Positions 50,197 through 59,506 of a stretch of DNA of 64,000 nt are shown here, piece after piece. Both the position numbers and the translations under genes were made by a program. This stretch comes from an uncultured Odoribacter sp. (GTDB taxonomy: Bacteria > Bacteroidota > Bacteroidia > Bacteroidales > Marinifilaceae). The notes under the pieces are model-generated. The model worked only from the letters and a program-made list of their open reading frames with translations, did not search any database and was not told the DNA's origin. The stretch covers positions 1 to 64,000 of the forward strand of contig CAJTPD010000009.1 of assembly GCA_910578105.1 (NCBI GenBank), read 5' to 3'. Each line of letters begins with the position of its first letter. The first letter of the stretch is position 1.

Positions 50197-50218
50197 TCGC
50201 TCTCTTTCAAAGAGTGTG
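50197..50218 (-). repeat. Right 22-bp inverted repeat of the invertible promoter
   Basis: A perfect inverted copy of 50026-50047; identity ends exactly at both borders. It lies 28 bp upstream of the first operon gene. Confidence 0.95.
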
Positions 50219-50246
50219 AAAAAATAATAAACCAAGCTAAATCAAT

Positions 50247-52382
50247 ATGAAACAATTGAATCTGATCAATCAGTATTGCACTGTTTCTTTTAATAAACAA
50301 AGTATACGTGAAAAGATAGCAGTTGCATTACTTTCAAGTTTGCTGTGCAGCATCAGTTATGCACAAATGCCAGCCCAAAACAATCGAATAAGCATCAGCA
50401 AAAATTTAAATTATCGCCAAACTGTCAATCCAGCCACCTTAGATAATTACTTGTATAGCACATTTTATGGTTCGGAGAAAGAGTGCTACAACCTTAAGGG
50501 TTTTGCCATCAGCCGTAGCTCTATGAAAATTGTCAGCATGAAAGTCAATCCAACAGGAGCATCTTATGCCGTTCTATCATCAAATGGCAAAAAAAATCAT
50601 GTCGATATATTTGATGCCTATTTAGTAAACAAAAAAATATACGAATTCAAAACAATGGTAAAGCCAACCGCAATAGCATACAGCAAAGATGGCAGAAAGT
50701 TATTCATTGCACTGGCAAACAATTCGTTAAATGTATATAATGCCCAATCATTTATTTTAGAAAAAACATTTTCATTGCCCTTCTCTCCCGATTTAATGGA
50801 AACAAGCAATAACAACTATTATTTGGTGCTATCCGGTGGCTCATCTGCTGCAATAGCTGATATTGAAACCGGGGCAATAAGAATTGTCTTGCCTAATACA
50901 GAAACTATCCGATACATTTCTTTTTCCGAAGATGCCTCCATGTTTGGAGTCTTAACAAACAGCTCTCTTAACGTCTATGCCACAACGACTTTTGCAATGA
51001 AAGTTGCCATACCATTGGTTGGAACGCCATCTCATTTCTCATTTCATCCTGAAGGAAAATATACTTCAATAGCTTTATCTGATAATACAATATTGGTCGT
51101 CAATCTCACGGATTTAAACGACAGGTTTTCCATTACAGATGCTGATGGACATATATCCTATGTCAGATTTGTCAAGGACGGAAAAAAGAACACCTATCTT
51201 AGCTACAATTCTCTCAAAGCAATTAAATATAAATTGTTAAGCGGCTTCTCTCCCAATTACACAAAGATGTTAAAAGAAGAGTTACTTGCAAGAATAGAAG
51301 AGTGGTCTAAAATCCGTGACGGAGAAAGCATTGAAGAATACAAAATGCGTGTCAATGAAGAATCACGCATCAAGCAGATCCGGCTATTTGAACAAGAAAT
51401 AGCCACAAAAATGGCAGACAATATGGTTATGAACTCAACAATTACACTCGGCGGTTACAATCCCGACAACCACATGTTGACTCTAAACTTCGACAACCTG
51501 CCGACAGTATATTTAACCGTTCCGGAGAGAGAGGTGCCAGACTTCATGACACCTGAAAATCTTGAATTCCGGGATGCAGTGTACGGCATTACCAAAGATG
51601 ACAAGTTTGAACTCCTATATGCAAACGTTTATAACAAAGCGACCGGCAAACAGTACGTTTTCAACAATCTGAATCGTCAATCGTTAGACTTTCTAACCGC
51701 CGGTGGCAATTTTGTACCAATCGAATTTGTACAACAGGCAAGTATGGAAGAGGTTAAACTCAATTCGATAAAACAAGGCATCATTGACAATGCAATAAAA
51801 CAGAATTTAATTTCAGACCACACAAATATCCAAGTCAGTACCAGTGTTGTGTCTGATTACGATGCTTCAGGCAATAAAATAACAAATTACAAAATATCAT
51901 TCAATTATACTGTAGATGCCCAATATTCGGCTTACGAAGATTTTCCTGCCGGAAAATATAAAATCAGCCAATCAAATGCCGCCAAATCCGTACTGAAAAT
52001 TGTTGCTCAGGCATTTGAATCCGACTTTGCGCAATATATCCGGGAAGGCAAGAAAGTCCTTATAAATATTACCGGTTCTGCAGATGCACTGCCTATCAAT
52101 GGAGTGATAGCATATGATGGCAGTTACGGAGAATTTGAAAACGAGCCTTATTATCTTAATGGCGACTTGAGCACTATCAACGTGACAAAAAACAATGGTA
52201 TCAGAAAGAATGAACAGTTGGCATTCATACGTGCCGCAGCTGTAAAAGATTACATTCAAACAAATGTGACCTCCCTGCATTCAATGAATACAAATTATAG
52301 ATATAACATTGAATTATCGGATCAGAAAGGCGGTAAATACCGCCGTATCAATGTCGAATTCACATTTATAAACGCATTCTGA
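50247..52382 (+). CDS. Exported beta-propeller/OmpA-like protein, first gene of the phase-variable operon
   Basis: A 711-residue protein with an extended N-terminus and signal peptide (VALLSSLLCSISYAQ). Residues about 85-330 show WD40/propeller-like repeats (AYSKDGRKLFIALANNSLNV; FSEDASMFGVLTNSSLNVYA; FHPEGKYTSIALSDNTILVV). A charged helical segment follows (LKEELLARIEEWSKIRDGES), then a beta-rich middle. The C-terminal ~180 residues resemble an OmpA-type domain (VLINITGSADALP; NEQLAFIRAAAVKDYI; YRRINVEFTF), suggesting peptidoglycan attachment. It would be transcribed only when the upstream switch is inverted. Gap to the next gene is 2 bp. Possibly the envelope scaffold of the system. Confidence 0.8.
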   Translation: MKQLNLINQYCTVSFNKQSIREKIAVALLSSLLCSISYAQMPAQNNRISISKNLNYRQTVNPATLDNYLYSTFYGSEKECYNLKGFAISRSSMKIVSMKVNPTGASYAVLSSNGKKNHVDIFDAYLVNKKIYEFKTMVKPTAIAYSKDGRKLFIALANNSLNVYNAQSFILEKTFSLPFSPDLMETSNNNYYLVLSGGSSAAIADIETGAIRIVLPNTETIRYISFSEDASMFGVLTNSSLNVYATTTFAMKVAIPLVGTPSHFSFHPEGKYTSIALSDNTILVVNLTDLNDRFSITDADGHISYVRFVKDGKKNTYLSYNSLKAIKYKLLSGFSPNYTKMLKEELLARIEEWSKIRDGESIEEYKMRVNEESRIKQIRLFEQEIATKMADNMVMNSTITLGGYNPDNHMLTLNFDNLPTVYLTVPEREVPDFMTPENLEFRDAVYGITKDDKFELLYANVYNKATGKQYVFNNLNRQSLDFLTAGGNFVPIEFVQQASMEEVKLNSIKQGIIDNAIKQNLISDHTNIQVSTSVVSDYDASGNKITNYKISFNYTVDAQYSAYEDFPAGKYKISQSNAAKSVLKIVAQAFESDFAQYIREGKKVLINITGSADALPINGVIAYDGSYGEFENEPYYLNGDLSTINVTKNNGIRKNEQLAFIRAAAVKDYIQTNVTSLHSMNTNYRYNIELSDQKGGKYRRINVEFTFINAF

Positions 52383-52384
52383 AT

Positions 52385-54409
52385 ATGACTTGGAAAACTA
52401 TATATATCGTATTGATATTGTTCTTTGGGCAATTGATCGTAAACGCACAATCTATCGCAAATGCGACTGCACAATACAATGAATTTGTCCAAGCCATATC
52501 ATCCTCCGGTGAAAGCATAAACGCTTATAATTCACTGTATCTTTGCTTTGAACAATACTGGGGCGTATTAAACGGAAACGACGCCACTGAAATCAATCAA
52601 GCCCGAGGGGGGCTAAAAAAAATATTCCCATACATCAACAATGGAGCCTACTATTATACTAAACTTAACGATAGAGACAAAGCTGAGCAATTCGTAGAAG
52701 CTTACATTGACATTTCTCTGCATGAGGCCATGCAGGGAGAATTCTTGTCTGTTGGGGCTGATTATGCAACCTTTGCATGGATGGCAGCCTGTAAAAATTA
52801 CAATTCCAAAAATTACACAAAAGCCATAACGTATTTACAGGCATACATAAATTCAGGTGAGGCAGAAAAGAGGGCCGATGCTTATAATTTCATGGCCAAG
52901 TCATATATACATTTAAACGATATGCCTCATGCCCAATATATTCTGGAACAAGGTTTATTGTTATACCCCGATGACATCAGGATGTTGGCAACAATAATAA
53001 ATATATTGGGCGAATACAAGACAAATGACATCGCCTTACAAAAATATGTATCCCAAGCCATCAGATATAAACCCGATGATGAAGGATTGCTCAATATTCA
53101 GGTACAGTTGTACGAACGAACAAACAACTTTGAACAAGCTGCCATGATATGCAACAGACTTCGTCAAACCAAACCACAAAGTTTAGATGTGGCAAGACAC
53201 CTGGCTATTAACTATTATAATGCAGGCGTTGTTTATGCGCAAAAAGCAAATAACTCAGACGGTAAAGAATCCGGACAATATAAGCAGGAAGCAAGCTCAT
53301 ACTTTTCATTGGCAGTTCAAGTGCTGAATGACGTCTTATACAGTGACCCGCTTGCCATCAACTATGCGTATGCCTTAGCAAACGCATACGCATATATTGG
53401 CGATAAGGCAAATTTACAAACAATAAACGGCAAAATTCAGGCACTTGGTTATTCTCCGTCATCAATCGGTGGAGATATGCAACTGATGGCTTATAACTCA
53501 ACACCACCAAGACCTAATCTAACCGCACCCAAGCCGGTTCCCTCAAATTCCTTTAACCAGCCATTACAGCCCGGTAACCACCCACCCATAACCTCAACAT
53601 CCAACGCACCACAAAAGCAAATTGTGTCTGATGTTGATATTGATATTCCTGTAAATAAAACAAATAACACAAATACTTTTGCCGTAATCATTGCAAACGA
53701 AAAGTACAAGAAGGTTGCGGAAGTACCTAATGCAGAGAATGACGGAATCATCTTTGCCGAATATTGCAACAAAGTATTAGGCATACCCAATGATAACATC
53801 CGAAAACATTTGAATGTTACCTTCGGAGGAATGCTTGATGCCATCGAAGACATGAAGGCCATCGCTTCCGCAAAACACGGAAATTGTAATTTTATTCTCT
53901 ACTATGCAGGCCACGGTGTACCGGACGAAAAGACCAAAACCGCATACATCCTGCCGGTTGATGCCGATGGAAAACAGATGAGAGTGTGTTACTCGCTTGC
54001 ATCGTTATATACCGAATTACAGGCCATGGAGGCCAATTGCACCACAGTCTTTCTCGACGCCTGCTTCAGTGGCGCAACAAGAAGCGAATCCGATATGTTG
54101 ATGTCAGCCCGAAGTGTCGCCATTGCCGTTGACGATAACGAAGTGGAGGGCAATATTGTAATCTTCAGTGCTGCGACAAATGACCAGTCCGCTCTGGCAT
54201 ATGACGAACAAAAACACGGTATGTTTACTTACTATCTTCTAAAAAAACTGAAAGAATCACGCGGAGACATCAATCTGCAGGAACTAAGTGATTATATAAA
54301 AGACAACGTCACCCTGCAAGCCCGGTTAAAAAATCACAAAGACCAGACACCGACAGTAATACCGGGAGTGTCTATGGGCGAAAAATGGAAACATATAAAA
54401 CTTAAATAA
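52385..54409 (+). CDS. Exported TPR-caspase (peptidase C14) protein
   Basis: A 674-residue protein: signal peptide (IYIVLILFFGQLIVNAQ), TPR-type helical repeats (about 100-345; ADAYNFMAKSYIHLNDMPHA; LNIQVQLYERTNNFEQAAMI), a Pro/Asn-rich linker (about 375-420) and a C-terminal caspase-fold domain (about 425-665). The catalytic dyad is intact: His510 in YYAGHGVPDE and Cys560 in FLDACFSGATRS. FAVIIANEKYKKVAEVPNAE opens the domain as usual, and the SAA-TNDQSALAYDEQKHGMFTYYLL block closes it. Bacterial caspases cut after basic or acidic residues; the substrate here is unknown. The signal peptide places it in the periplasm, unlike the cytosolic caspases of known defence systems. Confidence 0.9.
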   Translation: MTWKTIYIVLILFFGQLIVNAQSIANATAQYNEFVQAISSSGESINAYNSLYLCFEQYWGVLNGNDATEINQARGGLKKIFPYINNGAYYYTKLNDRDKAEQFVEAYIDISLHEAMQGEFLSVGADYATFAWMAACKNYNSKNYTKAITYLQAYINSGEAEKRADAYNFMAKSYIHLNDMPHAQYILEQGLLLYPDDIRMLATIINILGEYKTNDIALQKYVSQAIRYKPDDEGLLNIQVQLYERTNNFEQAAMICNRLRQTKPQSLDVARHLAINYYNAGVVYAQKANNSDGKESGQYKQEASSYFSLAVQVLNDVLYSDPLAINYAYALANAYAYIGDKANLQTINGKIQALGYSPSSIGGDMQLMAYNSTPPRPNLTAPKPVPSNSFNQPLQPGNHPPITSTSNAPQKQIVSDVDIDIPVNKTNNTNTFAVIIANEKYKKVAEVPNAENDGIIFAEYCNKVLGIPNDNIRKHLNVTFGGMLDAIEDMKAIASAKHGNCNFILYYAGHGVPDEKTKTAYILPVDADGKQMRVCYSLASLYTELQAMEANCTTVFLDACFSGATRSESDMLMSARSVAIAVDDNEVEGNIVIFSAATNDQSALAYDEQKHGMFTYYLLKKLKESRGDINLQELSDYIKDNVTLQARLKNHKDQTPTVIPGVSMGEKWKHIKLK

Positions 54410-54422
54410 TTCACCGATTAAA

Positions 54423-55127
54423 ATGCACAAAAAGATGAAAAATTTCTTCTTTATTCTCGCGCTCTGTTGCTTAGGAAGCATCGGCGCGATAGCACAATCC
54501 ACGACTAAAATAGTTACCGGTGCTGTTATCGACAAAAACGGTAACCCGCTCCCAGGTGCCATTGTAGAAGCCACAGGCGGTGCCGAAAGTACCGTTGTCG
54601 ATGCGGACGGAACATTCTCCATTGAAGTTCCTATCTGGCTCAAGTCTCTGACCGCAAGATACGCCGGCATGAAATCCAAAAAAAAGAATCTCAACGGACG
54701 TGATATGATATTCTTGTTAAGACCTGACACTGATAGCTGGTTCATTAATCTCGAAACTTCTGTTAATGCAGACGTCTATCGCATTGGTGTCATGGGCGGC
54801 TACCTCGGCAAATGGGGCGGATATGCCAAGTTGTTACCGACAGGCGGATGCTATATTGGTGGAGTACCCGCACTGACATTGGGTGTCATCAAACATATTA
54901 AAAGCCCGGTTTATTCTTATCTTGGCTTAGGTTATGCTCCTGTTGGCGGAATTGATTCCTACCCTTATTCTGAAGATTGGGATTATGAACATGGTGCAAT
55001 GTTTGAGGCTGGACTCATTTTTAATATAAAGAAAAAAATCAATATCAGCACAGGTTATTCGTTCAGCTCCTCATTTTGCTGCTATGACAACCATGAATTT
55101 CACTTCGGTGTAGGTTATTGTTTCTAA
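54423..55127 (+). CDS. Carboxypeptidase-regulatory-domain outer-membrane protein
   Basis: A 234-residue protein with signal peptide (FFFILALCCLGSIGAIAQ) and a CarboxypepD_reg-like Ig domain (about 28-100: VTGAVIDKNGNPLPGAIVEA, GGAESTVVDADGTFSIEVP). A C-terminal domain of alternating strands (YLGLGYAPVGG; GAMFEAGLIFNIKKKINIST; FHFGVGYCF) ends in Phe, as outer-membrane barrels do. It resembles the N-terminal part of SusC-like receptors joined to a small barrel. Third gene of the operon, 13 bp after the caspase. It may anchor or expose the complex at the outer membrane. Confidence 0.78.
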   Translation: MHKKMKNFFFILALCCLGSIGAIAQSTTKIVTGAVIDKNGNPLPGAIVEATGGAESTVVDADGTFSIEVPIWLKSLTARYAGMKSKKKNLNGRDMIFLLRPDTDSWFINLETSVNADVYRIGVMGGYLGKWGGYAKLLPTGGCYIGGVPALTLGVIKHIKSPVYSYLGLGYAPVGGIDSYPYSEDWDYEHGAMFEAGLIFNIKKKINISTGYSFSSSFCCYDNHEFHFGVGYCF

Positions 55128-55137
55128 TGAACGACAA

Positions 55138-56001
55138 ATGATGCAGAAGCATATATACATATTGTTTTTCCTATTATGCTTAAGCTTACCTGCTACTGCA
55201 AAAACGATAAAAACAGTAGAAGGCACATATACATTTTATGCACCTTCTACCATGTCCATGCAACAGGCAGAGCAAGAAGCTATCCGTCGGGCTCAAATCA
55301 ATGCACTGGCAAGTGCTTTCGGACGCATAATCGTAGAAAACACCACTTCCATTCAAACCGAACAAGACGAGCTATTCTATCAGGAAGGCAACAGCCACGT
55401 CAAAGGCGAATGGATAGAAACAATCGGAGAACCAAAAATTGAGCGAGGTTTTTACGAAAACGGCTTCTATGTGACTTGCACGATAAAAGGCAAAGCAAGA
55501 GAAATTGTTTCCGCGAAAACAGATATTGATATAAAAGTTTTATGCAATCATCCGGATGCTGATTTTGAACATACGGAATTTAAAAGCGGAGACAGGTTGT
55601 ATGTCAGCATCAAGGCCGCCGAGAATGGTTATATAACCATCTATCTTTACGACAAAAAGGCTGATATCGTATCATGCCTTTTGCCCTATCCTTGGGACAA
55701 CAACAGTGTAAATGCCATCAAACGAGACAAGAAATACGTCCTTTTTTCTAAATCACTGAACGAGTTACCGGCAAAAGCCGTGGAATATGTCATGAACTGT
55801 ACAGATGACATGGAGGTAAATACACTATATGTTTTATTCTCAAGAAAAGAATTCTCAAAGCCTACATTAAATGTAACCGGCAACAAAAGAACGATAGGCA
55901 ATCTGTCATATACTCAGTTTCAGCGTTGGCTAACCAAGTGTCAATCAGAGAATGAGACACTGCAAATCATAAAGAAAAACATTAATATATCAACAGAATA
56001 A
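55138..56001 (+). CDS. DUF4384-like exported protein
   Basis: A 287-residue protein with signal peptide (IYILFFLLCLSLPATAK). The first domain (about 25-130; EGTYTFYAPSTMSMQQAEQE, AIRRAQINALASAFGRIIVE) resembles FlgT/LPP20-type N-terminal domains with 'A...A...A' helices. The second (about 135-240; FKSGDRLYVSIKAAENGYIT, IYLYDKKADIVSCLLPYPWD) is DUF4384-like ('GD.l.v.v.a..dgYvtvfyid..G.v..LfP'). DUF4384 domains often accompany kinases, caspases and sensor proteins. It is likely periplasmic, fourth in the operon. Confidence 0.75.
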   Translation: MMQKHIYILFFLLCLSLPATAKTIKTVEGTYTFYAPSTMSMQQAEQEAIRRAQINALASAFGRIIVENTTSIQTEQDELFYQEGNSHVKGEWIETIGEPKIERGFYENGFYVTCTIKGKAREIVSAKTDIDIKVLCNHPDADFEHTEFKSGDRLYVSIKAAENGYITIYLYDKKADIVSCLLPYPWDNNSVNAIKRDKKYVLFSKSLNELPAKAVEYVMNCTDDMEVNTLYVLFSRKEFSKPTLNVTGNKRTIGNLSYTQFQRWLTKCQSENETLQIIKKNINISTE

Positions 56002-56032
56002 AACATCTTATAAACTCATAAACAAAATCATT

Positions 56033-56665
56033 ATGAACAAAATCATTCTTTTTCTGGTGGCATTATGCCTGATAGCTCCCCTGTCAATGAAAGCACAAAA
56101 CAAAACGCTGGATAAGGCAATGAAAAAGGAGTACCAAACCAAAATGAAAGAGTACAAGAAAGAGGGTTGGAAACTCTTCGGAAGTTCCCGCAGTCTCGAC
56201 ATCGCCTTGCTGACTCACTATGACAAACTTAATACTCTAAATGAAGATGGACGGGAAGTTGTAGGTGTGGCATCCAAATTCAAATCAAAGAATGTCGGTC
56301 ATCAAATAGCTATAAACAGTGCCTGCATTACCTATGCGCAACAAGCAGGAAGCCATCTCAAAGGCCGCGTTGTCAGCGATATGTCCGGAGACGGTGTTGA
56401 AGCCGACGAAGAATTTGACCATTTCTACGCAGCCTATGAACGCCTTGTTGAGAAAGAAATTAAAGGAGAAATGCGGGAATCATACAGCATTATCCGCGAA
56501 AACGGAGATGGCACATTTGAAATGCAAACATTCTTCATTATAAATGAAAGTGCCGCATCAAAAGCTCGTATCAGAGCGTTGGAGAATGCAGCCAAAGAAA
56601 GTGCTGTCGCCCGAAAATACGCTGAGAAGGTTTCCGATTTTGTTAGAGAAGGCTTTAAGGAATAA
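56033..56665 (+). CDS. Small exported LPP20-like helical protein, last gene of the operon
   Basis: A 210-residue protein with signal peptide (IILFLVALCLIAPLSMKAQ). A basic helix follows (NKTLDKAMKKEYQTKMKEYK), then a domain with GWKLFGSSRSLDIALLTHYD, INSACITYAQQAGSHLKGRV and YSIIRENGDGTFEMQTFFII that resembles LPP20-type proteins. The C-terminal helix is charged (RALENAAKESAVARKYAEKV). Its relation in shape to the previous gene's first domain suggests that the two proteins interact. A terminator 54 bp downstream closes the operon. Confidence 0.7.
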   Translation: MNKIILFLVALCLIAPLSMKAQNKTLDKAMKKEYQTKMKEYKKEGWKLFGSSRSLDIALLTHYDKLNTLNEDGREVVGVASKFKSKNVGHQIAINSACITYAQQAGSHLKGRVVSDMSGDGVEADEEFDHFYAAYERLVEKEIKGEMRESYSIIRENGDGTFEMQTFFIINESAASKARIRALENAAKESAVARKYAEKVSDFVREGFKE

Positions 56666-56718
56666 AATATCATTATCTATGATTTGTAATTGACACATAC
56701 CATTTTGTGAAAATAAGG

Positions 56719-56754
56719 AATACGGGATTCTATAGCGAGTTCCGTATTTTTTAT
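56719..56754 (+). terminator. Terminator of the phase-variable caspase operon
   Basis: AATACGG (56719-56725) pairs with CCGTATT (56742-56748), followed by a T run. Confidence 0.75.
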
Positions 56755-56842
56755 TTAATAGATTTGCAAAATAACGGAAAACACAAAAATGACACCAAGG
56801 ACAAAGGGCAATTCATCAGATTTTCTGCCATCAGCCACTTAC

Positions 56843-57175
56843 TTAATGACGGATACTGAAATGTACGGTATAACCCAACAACAAACCGACTCCCCCTAAA
56901 ACATAACCAGCCGCAGCACTAAATTCCGTCCCTATAGCATAGCCGATTCCACCCCATGCCAATGTTAACACCGTACAAAGCAGGAAACTTAAAATCCGAA
57001 TTGAGAACATCAGAATACATCCGGCAAAAATACCTCCGAAAACCCACCAGGACGCGAAATATACCCCACATACAATAGCAATTATAAGTATCTCACCTCC
57101 TACGATATTCCTGTTCTTATATTCATATATCGCACCAAGAACACCTCTGCGCACATTTTCTGAAGAATCGGCCAT
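56843..57175 (-). CDS. Small polytopic membrane protein, unknown
   Basis: A 110-residue protein with a short hydrophilic start (MADSSENVRRGVLGAIYEYK) and about four hydrophobic, Gly-rich segments (GGEILIIAIVCGVYFASWWV; FGGIFAGCILMFSIRILSFL; TVLTLAWGGIGYAIGTEFSA; GYVLGGVGLLLGYTVHFSI). No family recognised. It is convergent with the caspase operon and is probably chromosomal rather than part of that system. Confidence 0.65.
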   Translation of the reverse strand: MADSSENVRRGVLGAIYEYKNRNIVGGEILIIAIVCGVYFASWWVFGGIFAGCILMFSIRILSFLLCTVLTLAWGGIGYAIGTEFSAAAGYVLGGVGLLLGYTVHFSIRH

Positions 57176-57319
57176 ACATTGTTATTTTTAATTTAGCAAA
57201 ACAAATTTACATTTTATTATGCTATAAAACAAATTAACTCCTATCAGACAATACTCATAAACTGATTCTATCCTATTGTCCAGGAAAGACCGGACTGCTT
57301 TTCTGCCGTTTGAATATAA

Positions 57320-58516
57320 CTAATCTATATTTTGCATTTTATCAGCAGAACGAACAAATTCAATATCATCCCGGAATAATTTCCGGTAAGTGACATACGT
57401 GCGCACAACCTTGGCTCCGATATAATCCATCAAATGAATCATAGGAGGATTGAAATCTCCGACCCAATTCAACTCCAGATATTTATATTCCCTGCCTTTT
57501 TCAATAATACACTCAGTAAAACGTTTTATCATAGCTGCTTCCACTCCCTTTCCCTGGAATTCCGGAACAACACCAAACAATTGCCCTAATGCAACGTCAA
57601 TCTTTCTAGCCTTCAAATAATACATAAACTTCAATTTCCCGAATAAATTCATCTTCCCGTTCAAATGCTTCACTACCTGATTCAATTCAGGAAACATAAG
57701 AAAAAAACCTATAGGCTGACCCTTATAGAAAGCAAAATAAATCAAATCTTTATCAATAATAGGTTGCAGACTTTTGTAAAGAGCTTCTACTTGTTCCCGG
57801 GTTATTCCATCTACTCCATGAACCTCCAGATTCCACGCTTTGTTATACACTGCCAATAAAGCTTCTATTGCTTTTTCCTTTCCTACATCACCATAAGTTT
57901 GAACAGTATAATCCGGATTCTTTAATATCCGGTCTGCTTTCCATACTACAATTTTCGATAAACTTTCCATCACCAGATGGGTCCGATAAGCAAACTGTTT
58001 AAAGAAATCCCGAAAACCATAAGCATCAAAGAATTTTACATAATAATCATGTGTATAAGGCATCCCATATACCGGATTCTCTTTATACCCCTCCACCAGC
58101 AATCCCCACCATTCAATTCTCTCTCCAAAATTAACAGGCCCCTCCATCGCTTCCATACCCCTTTGCTCCAGCCACATTTTACATTGGTCAAACAATTTGA
58201 AAGCTGCCTCCTGATTATCTATGCACTCAAAAAAACCCATTTGTCCTACTTTGTATTTATCCAGACTATCAGTTTTTTTATTGATAAAAGCAGCCACCCG
58301 TCCTATATATGTTCCGGTTTCATCTGCCAACAGCCAACGGCAACATTCTCCCCCCTCTTTAAAACAAGGATTTTTATCTTTATTAAATACATTCCGGATA
58401 TCATTATCCAAGGGACGCACCCAATAGGGATGATTTTTATATAACTTTACCGGCAACTCAATAAAAGCCTTTTCTTTTTCTCTATCAGTTACTTCTACCA
58501 AAGAAAACATAATCAT
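57320..58516 (-). CDS. GNAT-fold N-acetyltransferase-like protein
   Basis: A 398-residue protein of the YghO-like group common in Bacteroidota. It contains KAFIELPVKLYKNHPYWVRP, the central GPVNFGERIEWWGLLVEGYK and a C-terminal GNAT core (LIYFAFYKGQPIGFFLMFPE; LGQLFGVVPEFQGKGVEAAM; YLELNWVGDFNPPMIHLMDY). The 'V.PE.QGKGV..A' loop binds the acetyl-CoA pyrophosphate. The substrate is unknown. It is 15 bp downstream of the Gate-domain gene and so may share its transcript. Confidence 0.85.
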   Translation of the reverse strand: MIMFSLVEVTDREKEKAFIELPVKLYKNHPYWVRPLDNDIRNVFNKDKNPCFKEGGECCRWLLADETGTYIGRVAAFINKKTDSLDKYKVGQMGFFECIDNQEAAFKLFDQCKMWLEQRGMEAMEGPVNFGERIEWWGLLVEGYKENPVYGMPYTHDYYVKFFDAYGFRDFFKQFAYRTHLVMESLSKIVVWKADRILKNPDYTVQTYGDVGKEKAIEALLAVYNKAWNLEVHGVDGITREQVEALYKSLQPIIDKDLIYFAFYKGQPIGFFLMFPELNQVVKHLNGKMNLFGKLKFMYYLKARKIDVALGQLFGVVPEFQGKGVEAAMIKRFTECIIEKGREYKYLELNWVGDFNPPMIHLMDYIGAKVVRTYVTYRKLFRDDIEFVRSADKMQNID

Positions 58517-58531
58517 ATTTTTATAAGCACC

Positions 58532-59482
58532 CTATAATGCCGCAGGTGTAACTACACATTCGGTTCTGCTTTTTTTATACAAAAAATTTTGGAATCTCTT
58601 TAACCAAACCACTATTACGGCCAATATAAGCCGTGGAATAATCAACCAGACAACAGGCAAGCCCAAAACTGCAAACAGCATAGGATCTTCCAGTTGGGAA
58701 TGCGAAACAGCCAGATGATAATTCAATAAATCAGCATGCTCACCCGACACTTTACCTTGTCTGGTATAATCCATCAAAACAGCAGCCCCATAAGCTAACC
58801 CCAAGGTATTTCCAACCAACCATAAAAAGGCAACCTGCCGTGGTAACCCCATCAATTCTATCAAAGGTCCTGCTAAAGCCGACAATTTTTTCAATATACC
58901 CCACTCTTCTAACATTCTCTGAACAATCATCAGCAAGGAAATAATACCCACTACTTTCAAAGATAAAACTAAGCTTTGTTGTAACCAATTCATTGCAGTA
59001 TCCGCAAAACTCAAAGTAATCGCAGACTGATAAGCCAATCGGGAAGAAAAGTCCGGTAAACTCAAATTCAATAAAGCAGCAGCAGCAAAACTGCAGACAA
59101 ACCTCAATATAACCATCGTCCATCCTGATGAACCGGTCTTCTTTTGCACTAAAGTCTCTACCAAATAATTATGAGATATCAAACACATCACAGCCAGAAT
59201 AACACCTTCCCGTACTGAAAAATCCAGAGTAGACATCAGAGCTATAACCGTATATATATTGGTAAAAATACTGGTAATAAATACCAAAGCCGCATCACCC
59301 GGTAGTCCTAATAAAGTAAACAAAGGCGATGCAAAAGCAGAAAAATAAGGTAATATATCAAAATAAGATAATAGCATAACAAAAAAAGAAACCGGAAGCA
59401 TAAGCTTCAGAAACCATAAAGAGGTTCTGAATGCCACCGGCACAACTTTTTTCACACAATCTATAACCTGTTTTCCTCTCAT
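58532..59482 (-). CDS. Gate-domain (nucleoside recognition/SpmA-like) membrane protein
   Basis: A 316-residue protein with about eight hydrophobic segments and two Gate-type repeats (FLKLMLPVSFFVMLLSYFDI; FASPLFTLLGLPGDAALVFI; ILKKLSALAGPLIELMGLPR; VAFLWLVGNTLGLAYGAAVL). 'LGLP...A..' turns are characteristic. Related proteins are linked to nucleoside uptake or spore maturation; Bacteroidota do not sporulate, so a transport role is likelier. Substrate unknown. Lies between gpsA and the GNAT gene, same strand, 24-bp gap to gpsA. Confidence 0.8.
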   Translation of the reverse strand: MRGKQVIDCVKKVVPVAFRTSLWFLKLMLPVSFFVMLLSYFDILPYFSAFASPLFTLLGLPGDAALVFITSIFTNIYTVIALMSTLDFSVREGVILAVMCLISHNYLVETLVQKKTGSSGWTMVILRFVCSFAAAALLNLSLPDFSSRLAYQSAITLSFADTAMNWLQQSLVLSLKVVGIISLLMIVQRMLEEWGILKKLSALAGPLIELMGLPRQVAFLWLVGNTLGLAYGAAVLMDYTRQGKVSGEHADLLNYHLAVSHSQLEDPMLFAVLGLPVVWLIIPRLILAVIVVWLKRFQNFLYKKSRTECVVTPAAL

Positions 59483-59506
59483 ACAAACTTCAATCTTCAG
59501 TTCACT

